A DNA stretch of 9,257 bases from Gammaproteobacteria bacterium (GTDB taxonomy: Bacteria; Pseudomonadota; Gammaproteobacteria; Poriferisulfidales; GCA-002705445). The notes beneath the pieces were generated by a model. That model made no database searches and was not told the DNA's origin. It saw nothing but the letters and a program-made list of their open reading frames with translations. Of the stretch, positions 1 to 6,957 are shown in pieces; positions within the stretch are counted from its first letter, which is position 1; the number at the start of each line of letters is the position of its first letter. Where the stretch lies: NCBI GenBank assembly GCA_002702235.1, contig NZYO01000014.1, positions 156,742-165,998 on the forward strand. Reading direction: 5' to 3'. Both the position numbers and the translations under genes were made by a program.

Positions 1-386
1 TGGTGATCAACCTGAATAAACCACGAAAATATACCTAAAATTATATCAGGATATAAATTATTAACTTCATCATAAGAATTTAAGAAAGATTCGTAACCAA
101 AATATCCAGCCATAATACGACATTTACCATTACTATTTTTTTTTAGCACCTCATTTCTATATAACATATTTATAGAATTTTTAGGAAAATCTATAAACCT
201 TTTTTCATCAGTTGGATATTTTATAGTAATATTTTTATTCGTTGAACTGAATTCAATGTACGGCATAGAGCAAATGATATCTTTTCCTTTCCCACAACTG
301 TCAAGAAAAACTATTTGCTTGTTATTTTGTAAAAAATCTACATATTTTGTAGAGTCGTCGTAATATTTTATATCTTTTCTAGCCAT
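1..386 (-). CDS. pabB: Aminodeoxychorismate synthase component I (PabB-like), N-terminal 128 residues, cut by window edge
   Basis: Seen: an open frame runs from an ATG at 386-384 leftwards off the window edge with no stop. It encodes 128 residues beginning [11 protein letters not shown]. Two blocks match the N-terminal domain of PabB. One is a strand with FLDS followed by [12 protein letters not shown] (about residues 27-46), corresponding to the 'DIVVAEP' region. The other is GYFGYES (94-100) followed by [16 protein letters not shown] (113-128), corresponding to PabB's 'GLFGYD...LPDMAVGIYDWALIVDH'. Known: PabB uses ammonia supplied by PabA to turn chorismate into aminodeoxychorismate; PabC then releases 4-aminobenzoate. 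The catalytic chorismate-binding domain lies outside the window. The ATG immediately follows the TAG stop of the upstream gene with no gap, so it is probably co-transcribed with the MfnF-like and ATP-grasp genes. Anthranilate synthase TrpE is the main alternative, but the second block favours PabB. Confidence 0.75.
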   Translation of the reverse strand, partial: MARKDIKYYDDSTKYVDFLQNNKQIVFLDSCGKGKDIICSMPYIEFSSTNKNITIKYPTDEKRFIDFPKNSINMLYRNEVLKKNSNGKCRIMAGYFGYESFLNSYDEVNNLYPDIILGIFSWFIQVDH

Positions 387-1433
387 CTATTTATTTAAAA
401 AATTTCTAATTACTAAATATGCTGTAAAATTATCTTTAATTAACTTAGATTTTTTTATAGGATAGTTAGCTTCTAACATATTGCTAGATGAATAGAATAT
501 ATATTTTTTTTTCTTGCAAAGCTCTTTTAATAAAAACTCTCCTTGTCCAGTACCAAAAATCTTGACAGTATCGTTTTTTTTGACATGTTGTTTTACTAGA
601 CTATCAATATTTTCAATAATATCATTTTTAATTGCCTTAACAATTCTATTTGATAGTCCAAAATTCTTTTGATTTAAATCTAAACCAAATTGTCTTAATA
701 ATCTTTTTCTACAATTATCTAAAGAATTTGATCTACCATCACAATTTTTGGATAAAACATCACAACCTAACAAATCTTTTGATAACAAAAAAACATCAGA
801 GCTCCTAGCATAAAACTCATTCAATAAATGAATTTTTTTTTTATTAACATTAATGTTATCAAGGAGCATAGATAACGGAGTTCTTTCAACGCCAAAGTAT
901 AATAAAGTACCCATATTTATTCTTTCAAAATCGCTGCTACCAATTTTTATAAAGGTTTTATTTGGTATTATATCAGTTGTAGTGCTTCCAAGATCTATTG
1001 CAATATCGTATTTATATTTTTTAATCAAAAAAGATCTATAAGGCACCCAATTAGATGATGCAAAAGTTAGGGGATTGTTTATTACATATTTGAAATTTTC
1101 ATATTTATTTTTATTTGAATAAAATTTTAGATTTTTTCCTAGCAATTTATGACATATCCTAGCAAGTGATTTTATTGCAACACTTCTATTATCAAAGTTA
1201 TCGCAAGACTCTGCAGTAAAAGTTACAAGATGAAAAAGGTCATATTTATGTATAGACGCTAAACAATATGATATGGTTTCTTTAATTTGTGAAAAGCTTT
1301 CCCATATAGGCAAATAAAACTTATTCGAGTATATAAAATTCAAATTCTCATCAAGGACTACAATTTTAGTATTAGCCCCACCAATATCCCAACCTACGTA
1401 AACTTTTTTACTACTTAGAGATTTATTTCGCAT
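387..1433 (-). CDS. MfnF-like H4MPT-linked C1 transfer pathway protein (hydantoinase A / ASKHA fold)
   Basis: Seen: 348 residues with two phosphate-binding signatures of the hydantoinase A/oxoprolinase (ASKHA) fold: VGWDIGGANTK (about 13-23) and IDLGSTTTDIIP (146-157). Also present are FTAESCDNF (72-80), the block RINMGTLLYFGVERTP (171-186) and NEFYARSSDVFLL (205-217). The whole series matches the family annotated as 'probable H4MPT-linked C1 transfer pathway protein' in methylotrophs. Known: the archaeal relative MfnF is reported to join a phosphorylated aminomethylfuran to glutamyl-tyramine in methanofuran synthesis; the bacterial members occur in H4MPT/methylofuran gene clusters. Inference: a step in methylofuran assembly. 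It overlaps the upstream ATP-grasp gene by 19 nt and abuts pabB without a gap. No Shine-Dalgarno sequence is visible. The protein is unusually rich in Lys, Asn and Ile, in keeping with the A+T-rich DNA. Family assignment is firm; exact substrate is not. Confidence 0.85.
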   Translation of the reverse strand: MRNKSLSSKKVYVGWDIGGANTKIVVLDENLNFIYSNKFYLPIWESFSQIKETISYCLASIHKYDLFHLVTFTAESCDNFDNRSVAIKSLARICHKLLGKNLKFYSNKNKYENFKYVINNPLTFASSNWVPYRSFLIKKYKYDIAIDLGSTTTDIIPNKTFIKIGSSDFERINMGTLLYFGVERTPLSMLLDNINVNKKKIHLLNEFYARSSDVFLLSKDLLGCDVLSKNCDGRSNSLDNCRKRLLRQFGLDLNQKNFGLSNRIVKAIKNDIIENIDSLVKQHVKKNDTVKIFGTGQGEFLLKELCKKKKYIFYSSSNMLEANYPIKKSKLIKDNFTAYLVIRNFLNK

Positions 1434-2341
1434 ACTTTATGGTCATTTATATTAAATTTATTTTGTAAATTATAAAGATATTCTAATGGATTTACTGGTA
1501 ATGATTCAATTAAACCAAAAAAAGAAGTCGTAAGTCGTGGGTTTACATCAATAATTTTTATAGTATGAGAATTAACTAAAATAAAATCAAAACCAAAAAC
1601 GCCCTTTTTTATGTTAAACTCTTTTATTATTGATTCAGTTATTTTATTTACCTTAGATAATAAATTATTATGTTTACCAATAATTATTTTTTCAGTAATT
1701 ATGTTATTATTTTTTTGTTTAGCAACAATTTCATTTATTGACAGAACATAACTTTTTTTACTATTAACTAAAATATTTGCACTACAAATTGGTTTATCAT
1801 GAAACTTCTGAAATATAAATTTTTTACTATAGTTTTTATTTAATTTACAAATTTGATTAACATCACCAACGCTTGTATTACAGCTACCGTAACCATCAAT
1901 GGGTTTTGTAATTATTTTTTCTGAAGGAACATTAAGAGGATTTTCGTATACAGGTTCAATAAACGAATATTTAGAACAAAGTTTATTGTAAAGTTTAAGC
2001 TTATTACTACTATACTTCACAAAATCTTCTGACAAATAATTAGTAAAATCAACCTTAAATTTTTTTAATAGGTTATATAGGCAATAATTTTCTTCTGGTG
2101 CAATCACTACAACTTCATCAAACCGAAAACTAAATAACTTACTTGCTTCAATATATTCAACATTCTTGTTTTTAAAATATTTATATTTATTGTTGATAGG
2201 AATAAACACCCTAAACAATTTTGGGTATTTTAAGTAAAAATTTAATAAAAAATTTACCATAAAACATGCTTCGTTTATGATATATTCATCAGCACTAACG
2301 TCGTTATTTAAAAAAAATTCATAAACTAGTATATTTTTCAT
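1415..2341 (-). CDS. ATP-grasp ligase of C1-cofactor (H4MPT/methylofuran) clusters, MfnD-like
   Basis: Seen: 308 residues. The start MKNILVYEFF resembles the first strand of the ATP-grasp proteins found beside H4MPT genes. The central ATP-grasp domain shows KIITKPIDGYGS (142-153, nucleotide-binding loop), FIFQKF (175-180) and a C-terminal GVFGFDFILV (247-256) followed by IIDVNPRLTTSF (263-274), where Asp265 and Asn267 are the expected metal ligands and Arg269 a phosphate contact. Known: archaeal MfnD, an ATP-grasp enzyme, ligates glutamate to tyramine in methanofuran synthesis, and bacterial homologues occur in methylotroph H4MPT clusters. Inference: it forms an amide bond, probably with glutamate, during methylofuran or related cofactor synthesis. 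Its ATG (2341-2339) shares the tetranucleotide CATG with the ATG of the divergent HisA-like gene. The nearest purine-rich stretch (AGGA, about 12 nt upstream) lies inside that other gene. Another ATP-grasp substrate cannot be excluded. Confidence 0.78.
   Translation of the reverse strand: MKNILVYEFFLNNDVSADEYIINEACFMVNFLLNFYLKYPKLFRVFIPINNKYKYFKNKNVEYIEASKLFSFRFDEVVVIAPEENYCLYNLLKKFKVDFTNYLSEDFVKYSSNKLKLYNKLCSKYSFIEPVYENPLNVPSEKIITKPIDGYGSCNTSVGDVNQICKLNKNYSKKFIFQKFHDKPICSANILVNSKKSYVLSINEIVAKQKNNNIITEKIIIGKHNNLLSKVNKITESIIKEFNIKKGVFGFDFILVNSHTIKIIDVNPRLTTSFFGLIESLPVNPLEYLYNLQNKFNINDHKVCEINL
2253..2281 (+). promoter_or_regulatory. Candidate sigma70 promoter for the HisA-like gene, inside the ATP-grasp coding sequence
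   Basis: TTTACC (2253-2258), a 17-nt spacer, then TATGAT (2276-2281) matches the sigma70 consensus at 4/6 and 5/6. Transcription would start near 2288, about 50 nt before the HisA-like ATG. Any promoter of this gene must lie within the divergent coding sequence, because there is no intergenic DNA. In such A+T-rich DNA this match could be chance. Confidence 0.3.
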
Positions 2342-3002
2342 GTTAAATTACATTCCTGCTATAGATATAAAAAATAATGTTATAGTTACTGGCATTAAGG
2401 GTAATAGGTCACTTTATAAAAGTATATCAAAGAAGTACAAATTAAATCATGATTTAATTAAATTTTTAGAACACATATTTAAGAAAAAAAGATATAAACA
2501 CATATATATAGCTGATTTAAACGCTATACATAATCAAAGTAAAGTAAATTTTTCATCTATATGTAAAGCATTAAAAAAATTTCCAAATACAACATTTATT
2601 ATTGATAGCGGTTCAAAGAAATTTTCCGATCTGCGTAAATATGCTATGTATAAAAATTATATTCCAATTTTATCTTCTGAGTCCTATCAAAATTATTCTA
2701 TTTTATTTAAAAGAAAGTATACAAGGTTTATTTTTTCTGTCGATAAAAAGAAAAATATTATCCTGGGCAAAAAAAGAAAATATTATAAAAACATAAGGTG
2801 TTTATCATTAATTATGATGAACATCGATAGAATTGGTTCAAACAAAGGTATAGAAATTGAATATTTAAATAAGGTTAAAAATTCTAATAATTATAATAAT
2901 TTTATAGTAGCTGGTGGTTTTAAAAAGAGTGACGAGACTGTTTTAAAGAAATTAAATATTGGAGAGGTCATATGCTTATCAGAAGTTCTAAGAAATCTTT
3001 AA
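2340..3002 (+). CDS. HisA-like TIM-barrel protein of C1-cofactor clusters (not histidine biosynthesis), function unknown
   Basis: Seen: 220 residues laid out like a HisA/HisF barrel. Strand 1 YIPAIDIKNN (4-13) carries Asp9, matching the first HisA catalytic aspartate. HIYIADLNAI (54-63) follows. FIIDSGSKK (86-94) is the half-barrel phosphate-loop position. IFSVDKKK (131-138) carries Asp135, matching the second catalytic aspartate. NIDRIGSNKG (161-170) and FIVAGGFKKSDE (188-199) complete it. Known: a HisA/HisF-related family occurs in methanogens and in methylotroph H4MPT gene clusters and is distinct from true HisA; I know of no settled reaction. The protein is about 25 residues shorter than HisA and lacks the final GRALY-type phosphate motif (here VICLSEVLRNL). 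Inference: a sugar-phosphate isomerase/aldolase-like step in cofactor synthesis. It is the only plus-strand gene in the left 8.7 kb and overlaps both neighbours: 2 nt at its start and 15 nt at its end. Confidence 0.78.
   Translation: MLNYIPAIDIKNNVIVTGIKGNRSLYKSISKKYKLNHDLIKFLEHIFKKKRYKHIYIADLNAIHNQSKVNFSSICKALKKFPNTTFIIDSGSKKFSDLRKYAMYKNYIPILSSESYQNYSILFKRKYTRFIFSVDKKKNIILGKKRKYYKNIRCLSLIMMNIDRIGSNKGIEIEYLNKVKNSNNYNNFIVAGGFKKSDETVLKKLNIGEVICLSEVLRNL
2440..2459. repeat. Perfect 20-bp palindrome inside the HisA-like gene, about 100 bp upstream of the ATP-grasp start
   Basis: The half-site AATTAAATCA is followed directly by its exact reverse complement, centred on CATG, with no spacer; the symmetry breaks at the next base pair. 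It falls in codons for the KLNHDLI part of the HisA-like protein. Its position, 99 nt before the ATP-grasp ATG on the opposite strand, would suit an operator. Coding constraint or chance in A+T-rich DNA are also possible, and no regulator is known. Confidence 0.35.
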
Positions 3003-3608
3003 TATCTTCGAAATTTGGACAATAACTTCATCTTTTACTTTATTAATATTTTGATTTGCATCAATTTTACATACCTTTCTGGAGTTTTTTTTACATATGT
3101 ATTTATATCCCTTATGAACATCTAAAAAAAATTTTTTATTCATCTTTTCGAATCTATCGAGTTTTCTATTTTTTATTCTAGCTAAAGCAATCTTTGGATC
3201 TATATCAAAATACAGACACTTGTCTATACTAATATTTGAACAAAATATTTTATCAAGTATTTCTATTGTATTTTTACTAATTTTTCTCCCATAACCTTGA
3301 TACGCATATGAAGCATAAATGTATCTATCAGAAATAACATTTACTCCTTTTAATAAATTTTTTTGAATAACTGAATGAATGTGTTGTGCTCTATCAGCAA
3401 ACATAAGCAATAGCTCTGTGTCGTCACATATTTTGTTTTTATCTGAAAGAAGAATACTTCGTATTTTTTTTCCAACATCGGTTCCTCCTGGCTCTCTAGT
3501 GATTACATATTTAATTTTTTTATTATTTAAATATTTTTCAGTATGTCTTAACATGGTTGACTTACCAGATCCTTCAATGCCTTCAAAACATATAAATTTT
3601 CCTTTCAT
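2988..3608 (-). CDS. tmk: Thymidylate kinase (dTMP kinase)
   Basis: Phosphorylates dTMP to dTDP with ATP in the cytosol. Seen: 206 residues, the usual length. The P-loop GIEGSGKST is at 10-18, the dTMP-binding block TREPGGT at 37-43, DRAQH at 72-76, the DRY motif with SDRYIYASYAYQG at 93-105, and a LID segment RIKNRKLDRFE (144-154) with basic residues as in the E. coli-type enzyme. The ATG (3608-3606) overlaps the TAA stop of mltG by one base (TAATG), and an AGAGGA Shine-Dalgarno lies 8 nt upstream, so the start is well supported. It is the last gene of the fab cluster. Its 3' end overlaps the convergent HisA-like gene by 15 nt. The gene that usually follows tmk in gammaproteobacteria, holB, is not here. 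Assignment is secure. Confidence 0.96.
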   Translation of the reverse strand: MKGKFICFEGIEGSGKSTMLRHTEKYLNNKKIKYVITREPGGTDVGKKIRSILLSDKNKICDDTELLLMFADRAQHIHSVIQKNLLKGVNVISDRYIYASYAYQGYGRKISKNTIEILDKIFCSNISIDKCLYFDIDPKIALARIKNRKLDRFEKMNKKFFLDVHKGYKYICKKNSRKVCKIDANQNINKVKDEVIVQISKILKIS

Positions 3609-4600
3609 TAATCTTTTCCTCTTTGATACTTATTTACATATTCTAAATGTTGTTCATAGGTTTCAGAAAACATATGTTCACCTCGATTATTTGATACAAA
3701 GTATAGGTTTTTTGTCCTCAGGGGATTACTTGCAGCTATAATTGATTCTAACCCTGGCGAACAAATAGGTGTTATAGGCAAACCATTTATTCTATAAGTA
3801 TTATATAAATTCTTTTCTGATAAATCTTTCTTTTTAATATTTCCATCAAAATCTTTAATACCATAGATTACGGTAGGATCAGACTGTAACCTCATTTTTT
3901 GATTTAATCTATTAATAAAAACCCCAGAGATCATCCTTTTTTCTGCATGATTAGAAGTTTCTTTTTCAATAATAGAGGCAAGAATTAACATCTCATACAT
4001 ATTTTTATACGGTAACCCACTTGATCTTTTATTCCAATATTTAGAGAGAACATCATGCATCTTATTAGAGCATTTATATAATATATCTATATCTTGTGAA
4101 TTGTTAGAAAATAAATATGTATCAGGGAAACAAAGACCCTCTGGATTTTCATTATAAAAATTTGAGAAATTTTTAAATATTTCTGATTGATTAAAATTTG
4201 TTTTTAGTAACGATGAATTATTCGATATTTCTGTTAAAATATCATTAAAAGTACTACCTTCAATGAATGAAACTTTAACTTGTATAGTTTTTCCAGATGA
4301 AATTTTCTTGAAGATATCATTTTCGGTTTTGGTCATATAAAAATTATACTCACCAGTTTTAAACGATTTTTTAGAATTTAAAAAATTAAAAATTGCAAAC
4401 CTTAAACTAGATGATATCAGGCCTTTTTCGTGTAGTATTTTAATAATTTGATTTTTAGAAAGACCTTTTTCAATAATAAATTTATCTTCTTTTGTGTGAT
4501 TACTAGTCTCTTCTTTATAGAACCCATTTAGATAGCTTACAAAAAATAGAAAAGAAAATATTACTATAATATAAAGATTTTTATATTTTGATACTTTCAT
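3608..4600 (-). CDS. mltG: Endolytic murein transglycosylase MltG (YceG)
   Basis: Inner-membrane lytic transglycosylase that cleaves nascent glycan strands in the periplasm and is thought to help terminate chain growth. Seen: 330 residues. A short basic N-terminus precedes one hydrophobic membrane segment (about 8-27), then a LysM-like region (about 40-110, with KGLSKNQIIKILHEKGLI and TGEYNF), FIEGSTF (112-118), CFPDTYLF (157-164), and the signature ILASIIEKET (206-215). The first Glu of the signature (Glu212) matches the catalytic Glu of E. coli MltG. GVFINRLNQKMRLQSDPTVIYG (226-247) and the C-terminal GLPITPICSPGLESIIAA block follow, both typical of the family. It starts 4 nt after the pabC stop with no visible Shine-Dalgarno, which suggests translational coupling. 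Its stop overlaps tmk (TAATG). Intact and ordinary for this locus. Confidence 0.95.
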   Translation of the reverse strand: MKVSKYKNLYIIVIFSFLFFVSYLNGFYKEETSNHTKEDKFIIEKGLSKNQIIKILHEKGLISSSLRFAIFNFLNSKKSFKTGEYNFYMTKTENDIFKKISSGKTIQVKVSFIEGSTFNDILTEISNNSSLLKTNFNQSEIFKNFSNFYNENPEGLCFPDTYLFSNNSQDIDILYKCSNKMHDVLSKYWNKRSSGLPYKNMYEMLILASIIEKETSNHAEKRMISGVFINRLNQKMRLQSDPTVIYGIKDFDGNIKKKDLSEKNLYNTYRINGLPITPICSPGLESIIAASNPLRTKNLYFVSNNRGEHMFSETYEQHLEYVNKYQRGKD

Positions 4601-4604
4601 ACTG

Positions 4605-5411
4605 TTACAGATCTAGAATTAAATTTAAGACTTTGTCATAAAAAGAATTATTACTCATTTTAATACTATCAATTTGCTTTATCGGCCATATTCCTCTTAT
4701 AGAATTACAAAAAAAAGCTCCATTACATTCTTTTAAAAAATTTTTATTGATTTTTTTTTCTCTAATTGAAATTTTATTTTTTTTAAGTTTATTAATGATA
4801 ATTTTTTTCATTACACCCTCTATACCATATTGATCACACTTAGGTGTATATACTGTATTACCTTTTAAACAAAAGAAATTTGAAGAGACACCCTCAATAA
4901 CATTATTTGATTGATCCATTGCTAATAATTCTGGAATATTTTTTTTTAAATTTTTTGATAATATAATGCTGTCTAATTTATTTGAATGCTTAATACCATA
5001 TGAAAACTGATTCGAAAAAAAATTGTGTTTTATGGTTTTTGTATGTATGCCATTTTTGAATTCTAAAATATCAGTAGGTATTTTAGATGTTTGCAAGATA
5101 ATATTTGGAGTAAATTCATTTTTATTGTAACTATAGCCCCTTTTTTTTGCGTTACCTCTTGTAATAATTATATTTAATATACAGTTTTTTTTATTTTTAA
5201 TAATTTTTTTAATATCTCTTTCTAAATATTTGTATTTATTAATATTTATTTCTAAAAACTTACACCCTTTAAAAAGTCTTGATAGATGTTCATTTAAATA
5301 TTGTGGCTTATACTCTTTTACTAGAATTGTTTCAAAAACACTGTCGCCATACATAAACCCTCTGTCATAAATAGATATTTGGTTTTTTCTTTTTCCATTA
5401 ACAAGGGGCAT
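4605..5411 (-). CDS. pabC: Aminodeoxychorismate lyase (4-amino-4-deoxychorismate lyase)
   Basis: PLP enzyme of fold type IV that splits aminodeoxychorismate into 4-aminobenzoate and pyruvate, feeding folate and, in organisms that make it, H4MPT. Seen: 268 residues, the normal length. DRGFMYGDSVFET (16-28) is the N-terminal signature. The PLP lysine is Lys141 in YGIKHSNKLDSI (138-149), matching GIKHLNRLE of E. coli PabC. VIEGVSSNFF (171-180) carries the conserved Glu173, and the fold-IV block TPKCDQYGIEGVMK follows at about 189-202. The ATG overlaps the fabF stop by one base (TAATG) and has no Shine-Dalgarno, so coupling to fabF is likely. Branched-chain or D-amino-acid transaminases share this fold, but the GIKH motif and the position between fabF and mltG settle the call. 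The protein is strongly Lys/Asn/Ile-biased. Confidence 0.94.
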   Translation of the reverse strand: MPLVNGKRKNQISIYDRGFMYGDSVFETILVKEYKPQYLNEHLSRLFKGCKFLEININKYKYLERDIKKIIKNKKNCILNIIITRGNAKKRGYSYNKNEFTPNIILQTSKIPTDILEFKNGIHTKTIKHNFFSNQFSYGIKHSNKLDSIILSKNLKKNIPELLAMDQSNNVIEGVSSNFFCLKGNTVYTPKCDQYGIEGVMKKIIINKLKKNKISIREKKINKNFLKECNGAFFCNSIRGIWPIKQIDSIKMSNNSFYDKVLNLILDL

Positions 5412-6658
5412 TAAGATTTTTTAAAAACTAGAGTTCCATTAGTTCCGCCAAATCCAAAAGAATTTGATAAAGCGTAATTAATCACTTTTTCTCTAGCTGT
5501 CTTTGGAACATAGTCTAAATCACATTCCGGATCTGGATTATTTAAGTTAATTGTAGGGGGGATAATATTATATTTAAGCGCAAGTATTGTAAAAATTGCC
5601 TCAACACCTCCTGCTGCTCCAAGTAAATGGCCTGTCATTGACTTAGTAGAACTTATTGCGACTTTATATGCATGTTCAGCGAATGATTTCTTTATTGCAT
5701 CTGTCTCAGCTTTATCTCCAGCGGGAGTTGATGTGCCGTGCGCATTAACATAATCAACATCTTCAGAATTAATGTTTGCGTCCTTTTTTGCATAATTCAT
5801 ACATTCAGCTGCACCTAAGCCTCCAGCGGCAGGTTGTGTCATATGATAAGCATCGCTATTTATTCCATATCCTGCAATCTCACAATATATATTTGCTCCT
5901 CTCTTCTTAGCATGTTCTTCCTCTTCGATAACTACGACGCCAGCTCCGTCTCCCAATACAAAACCATCCCTTTCAATATCCCAAGGTTTGCTTGCCATTT
6001 CTGGATTATCATTATGCGAAGCGCAAAGTGCTTTAGCTGAGGCAAATCCGCCAATACCTAATGGAGATGTTGCCATTTCGGCTCCACCAGCAATCATACA
6101 ATCAACATAACCATGCTTAATTAATCTAGCAGCTTCACCTATGCTATGAGTTCCTGTTGCACAAGCAGATACGAGTGATAAGTTAGGACCTTTAATACCA
6201 TATTTTATTGATAAGTTTCCTGATACCATATTAATTATACTGCTTGGTACAAAAAAAGGTGAAATACGTCTTGGCCCGTTTTTCATAAATACTTCGTAAT
6301 TTTTTTCAATATATGGCAATCCGCCAATGCCAGATCCAATAGAAACGCCAACTAGGTTTGAATTATTTTCATTTATCTCAATACCAGAATCTTCAATTGC
6401 CATTATTCCAGCAGCAAGGCCATAATGAATAAATTTATCCATTTTCTTTTGCTCCTTAGAATCAATAAAATCATCCACATTGAAATCTAAAACAGGTCCA
6501 GAAATTTGCACAGAAAAATTTGAAGCATCAAACGCCTCGATTCTCTTAATTCCAGAAAAGCCATTAGTGATATTTTCCCAAGCGCTTTTAACAGTTGATC
6601 CAACTGGGGAAACAATTCCTAGTCCAGTTACAACTACTTTTCTTTGTCCTTGAGCCAT
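5411..6658 (-). CDS. fabF: Beta-ketoacyl-ACP synthase II
   Basis: Condenses malonyl-ACP with acyl-ACP to extend the fatty-acid chain; in gammaproteobacteria it also elongates palmitoleate. Seen: 415 residues, full length. The start RKVVVTGLGIVSPVG (6-20) is typical. The nucleophile Cys166 lies in VSACATGTHSIGEA (163-176). The catalytic histidines are His307 in NAHGTSTPAGD (305-315) and His344 in KSMTGHLLGAAGG (339-351), with Lys339. The C-terminal glycine loop is NSFGFGGTN (399-407). All catalytic residues are present. The gene lies 26 nt downstream of acpP with no recognisable Shine-Dalgarno in the gap, and its stop overlaps pabC. Codon use appears less extreme than in the pabC/mltG side, reflecting strong protein conservation rather than transfer. 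Secure. Confidence 0.98.
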   Translation of the reverse strand: MAQGQRKVVVTGLGIVSPVGSTVKSAWENITNGFSGIKRIEAFDASNFSVQISGPVLDFNVDDFIDSKEQKKMDKFIHYGLAAGIMAIEDSGIEINENNSNLVGVSIGSGIGGLPYIEKNYEVFMKNGPRRISPFFVPSSIINMVSGNLSIKYGIKGPNLSLVSACATGTHSIGEAARLIKHGYVDCMIAGGAEMATSPLGIGGFASAKALCASHNDNPEMASKPWDIERDGFVLGDGAGVVVIEEEEHAKKRGANIYCEIAGYGINSDAYHMTQPAAGGLGAAECMNYAKKDANINSEDVDYVNAHGTSTPAGDKAETDAIKKSFAEHAYKVAISSTKSMTGHLLGAAGGVEAIFTILALKYNIIPPTINLNNPDPECDLDYVPKTAREKVINYALSNSFGFGGTNGTLVFKKS

Positions 6659-6684
6659 ATAAAATGATAATTAAAAGATATGTT

Positions 6685-6921
6685 TTACTTCGAATTTGAA
6701 TTTACGTAATCGTTGGCTTGTTTTACGGTTGTAATTTTTTCAGCTTCTTCATCAGGTATTTCGCAATCAAATTCTTCTTCAAGAGCCATAACCAATTCTA
6801 CCGTATCAAGTGAATCAGCCCCAAGATCATCAACAAATGATGCATTATCAGTTACCTGGTCTTCGTTTACGCCAAGTTGTTCCATTATTACTTTTTTAAC
6901 TCTTTCTTCATTTGTAGCCAT
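6685..6921 (-). CDS. acpP: Acyl carrier protein
   Basis: Small acidic carrier of growing acyl chains, the partner of FabD, FabG and FabF. Seen: 78 residues, standard length. The phosphopantetheine site is in [21 protein letters not shown] (31-51), with Ser37 as the attachment residue. Helix 3 region [12 protein letters not shown] is intact. The protein is strongly acidic. A good Shine-Dalgarno, GAGGA (6928-6932), sits 6 nt before the ATG, the clearest ribosome-binding site in this cluster along with those of tmk and fabG, as expected for an abundant protein. A 73-nt gap from fabG, the longest within the cluster, may hold its own promoter. Secure. Confidence 0.98.
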   Translation of the reverse strand: MATNEERVKKVIMEQLGVNEDQVTDNASFVDDLGADSLDTVELVMALEEEFDCEIPDEEAEKITTVKQANDYVNSNSK

Positions 6922-6957
6922 TATTTTTCCTCGTAGAATCGTTATGAAATTTTACAT

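Noticed and set aside
853..1041. Plus-strand open frame inside the MfnF-like gene
   Set aside because: Shadow of the conserved DIGSTTTDIIP region read on the other strand.
387..1433. Annotating the ASKHA protein as a hydantoinase or oxoprolinase
   Set aside because: It is about half the length of those enzymes' subunits, and the conserved blocks (DIGSTTTDIIP, the GVERTP block) are those of the H4MPT-linked family. The neighbours agree.
2602..2796. Plus-strand open frame in another frame of the HisA-like gene
   Set aside because: Out of frame with the conserved barrel motifs, which are intact across the whole interval.
2340..3002. Calling the TIM-barrel gene hisA (histidine biosynthesis)
   Set aside because: It keeps the two catalytic aspartates but is shorter, lacks the final GRALY-type phosphate motif, carries the IADLNAI signature of the HisA-related C1-cluster family, and no his genes are nearby.
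2960..3060. Search for a bidirectional terminator between the convergent HisA-like gene and tmk
   Set aside because: No stable G+C stem with a U-tract is present, and the two coding sequences overlap.
3379..3741. Plus-strand open frame of 120 codons spanning the tmk/mltG junction
   Set aside because: It lies antisense to two secure genes, has no ribosome-binding site, and shows no protein-like pattern.
5834..6040. Plus-strand open frame inside fabF
   Set aside because: Antisense to a fully conserved FabF region; no independent support.
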